Assembly (NCBI GenBank): GCA_031401035.1
Contig: JANNRA010000036.1
Location: forward strand, 1 to 14,659
Direction of reading: 5' to 3'
From: JANNRA01 sp031401035
Lineage (GTDB): Bacteria; Desulfobacterota; Binatia; HRBIN30; CADEER01
Length of the DNA: 14,659 nucleotides
Shown in pieces: positions 13,725 to 14,659 of the stretch (positions are counted from its first letter, which is position 1; each line of letters begins with the position of its first letter). The notes under the pieces were generated by a model that saw only the letters and a program-made list of their open reading frames with translations, did not search any database and was not told the DNA's origin. Made by a program: the position numbers and the translations under genes.

Positions 13725-13784
13725 GCGGCAACCTTGGCGGCAACCTTGGCGGCACCCCTGGCGGCACCCGCGGCAGCGCCCGCG
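13725..13784. repeat. Five-unit 12-bp tandem repeat upstream of the pirin gene
   Basis: Units are GCGGCAACCTTG twice (13725-13748), GCGGCACCCCTG (13749-13760), GCGGCACCCGCG (13761-13772) and GCAGCGCCCGCG (13773-13784). The two left units are identical and divergence grows to the right. It lies in the 256-base gap between the nucleotidyltransferase start and the pirin start. Because 12 is a multiple of three, frames stay open through it, but those translations (for example Arg-Gln-Pro-Trp repeats) do not look like real protein. Confidence 0.85.
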
Positions 13785-13861
13785 GCGCGCCTCGCCGAAC
13801 GTGGAGCTGCACCCCCCTTATCAAACGCGAATCCATGTCCATGATGAGGAGCCGATTTGGC

Positions 13862-13867
13862 AGGAGG
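13862..13867 (+). promoter_or_regulatory. Strong ribosome binding site of the pirin gene
   Basis: AGGAGG lies 5 bases before ATG 13873 and 8 bases before ATG 13876. It rules out the longer open frame from 13723 that runs through the tandem repeat. Confidence 0.8.
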
Positions 13868-13872
13868 CCGTC

Positions 13873-14568
13873 ATGATGTCCGTTCGTCCCGCCGCCGCGC
13901 GCGGTCACAGCACCTTCGACTGGCTCGACAGTCGGCACACGTTCTCATTCGGTGAGTACCAGGACCCGGCGCACATGGGCTTCCGCGCCCTGCGCGTCAT
14001 CAACGAGGATCGCGTCGTACCCGGCGCCGGCTTCGGCACCCATCCGCATCGCGACATGGAGATCATCACCTGGGTGCTCGGAGGGGCGCTCGAGCACCGC
14101 GACAGCCTCGGCACTGGGTCGGTCATCCGGCCCGGCGACGTGCAGCGGATGAGCGCCGGCAGCGGCATCCAGCACAGCGAGTTCAACGCCTCGGCCGACG
14201 AGGCGGTGCATTTCCTGCAGATCTGGATCGTCCCCGAACGGACCGGCAGCGAACCGGGCTACGAGCAACGCCGCGTCGAGTTCGGCGCCGGCGACGGCCT
14301 GCGGCTGCTCGCCTCGCGCGATGGGCGCGCGGGTTCGGTAACGGTGCATCAGACGGTGGATCTGTACGCCGGCCGGCTCGCCGCCGGCGCGACGGCCGCG
14401 CACACGCTCGCGGATGGGCGGCACGCGTGGCTGCAAGTCGCGCGCGGGGCGGTGACGGCCAACGGCCAGGCGTTGGCGGCGGGCGACGGCGCGGCGCTGA
14501 GCGGCGTTGAACGTGTCGAGCTGCGCGCCGCGGCGACGACCGAGGTGCTGCTGTTCGATCTGGCCTGA
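13873..14568 (+). CDS. Pirin family protein (bicupin, quercetin 2,3-dioxygenase-like)
   Basis: A 231-residue double-cupin protein of the pirin family, similar in length to E. coli YhhW. Pirins bind one iron or similar metal in the N-terminal cupin; some oxidise quercetin, others are reported to regulate metabolism, so the role here is open. The start shows 'HSTFDWLDSRHTFSFGEY', the family entry motif. The metal site is complete: His57 and His59 in 'GTHPHRDMEIITWVLGG', His101 and Glu103 in 'MSAGSGIQHSEFNAS'. These positions agree with those known for the family, which supports the chosen start. 'FLQIWIVPERTGSEPGYEQR' follows, then the second cupin. Met13876 is an equally good start by spacing. 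The gene stands alone, with a tandem repeat upstream and a family 1 palindrome 23 bases after its stop. Confidence 0.94.
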   Translation: MMSVRPAAARGHSTFDWLDSRHTFSFGEYQDPAHMGFRALRVINEDRVVPGAGFGTHPHRDMEIITWVLGGALEHRDSLGTGSVIRPGDVQRMSAGSGIQHSEFNASADEAVHFLQIWIVPERTGSEPGYEQRRVEFGAGDGLRLLASRDGRAGSVTVHQTVDLYAGRLAAGATAAHTLADGRHAWLQVARGAVTANGQALAAGDGAALSGVERVELRAAATTEVLLFDLA

Positions 14569-14590
14569 TCCTGCGTGGGCAGGGCACAGG

Positions 14591-14659
14591 TGGAGGGCGC
14601 CGCCCCGTCGGCGCCTGTTGTGCGAGCCGACCTGGCTCCCTGCAACAGGCGCCGACGGG
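14591..14659. repeat. Large palindrome, dispersed family 1, copy cut by the window edge
   Basis: The left arm 14591-14620 (TGGAGGGCGCCGCC to GGCGCCTGTTG) matches the left arm at 10219-10248 at 29 of 30 bases. The start of the right arm (CAACAGGCGCCGACGGG, 14643-14659) is the reverse complement of the inner 17 bases of the left arm; the rest lies outside the window. The 22-base loop (14621-14642) differs in sequence from that of the 10219 copy. Confidence 0.9.

Noticed and set aside
13640..13876. Small gene between the nucleotidyltransferase and pirin genes
   Set aside because: The frame passes through a 12-bp tandem repeat, has no ribosome binding site and gives a Gly/Arg-rich product; it ends over the pirin start.
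1..14659. A novel defence, toxin-antitoxin, biosynthetic or mobile system
   Set aside because: I looked for nuclease, toxin, transposase, integrase, NRPS/PKS and phage motifs and found none. Apart from the repeats, the genes belong to known housekeeping or conserved-unknown families.

Overview
This window is a very GC-rich, densely coded stretch of bacterial chromosome. It carries housekeeping and fatty-acid/acyl-CoA genes. Several gene families (the short FSF-motif hypothetical protein, the acyl-CoA dehydrogenase type, the dolichyl-phosphate-type glycosyltransferase, the LemA/DUF2207 pair) look like those of soil deltaproteobacterial-grade lineages such as Binatota or Myxococcota relatives. 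That placement is inference from family resemblance, not a measured phylogeny. I see no rRNA, tRNA, transposase, integrase, phage gene, CRISPR array or recognisable defence system.

Layout, left to right. The 3' end of a Pro/Ala/Arg-rich protein with a small helical domain runs in from the left edge and converges, with a 25-base overlap, on a small conserved hypothetical protein. Next comes a translationally coupled pair, lemA and a DUF2207 membrane protein with a glycine-run tail. A repeat-packed gap of 227 bases separates that pair from a convergent single-chain CoA-transferase. Divergent from the transferase are a yqgE/AlgH-family gene with an unusual hydrophobic N-terminus, an acyl-CoA dehydrogenase and glnE. 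After a large palindromic repeat, a leftward pair encodes an acyl-CoA thioesterase-like protein and a family 2 glycosyltransferase. Then come a 63-residue unknown protein, a convergent CCA-adding/poly(A) polymerase family gene with an HD domain, and a pirin whose upstream region holds a 12-base tandem repeat. The window ends inside another copy of the large palindrome.

How the genes relate. LemA and DUF2207 form one unit at the membrane. The CoA-transferase, acyl-CoA dehydrogenase and thioesterase all act on acyl-CoA thioesters but lie in separate transcription units, so a shared pathway is only suggested. GlnE (nitrogen control) and the nucleotidyltransferase (tRNA 3'-end or RNA tailing) are core functions that appear independent of their neighbours.

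The most notable non-coding signal is two families of dispersed palindromes. Family 1 is a 'TGGAGGGCGCCG' palindrome at about 1037, 10219 and 14591. Family 2 is a 'CCCTCTCCCGCATGAC' hairpin clustered at 3597-3822 and again at the very end of glnE, where it supplies the stop codon. They sit in intergenic gaps and at gene ends, and one copy covers the probable ribosome binding site of lemA. No new multi-gene biological system is evident. The repeats are the best candidates for follow-up.
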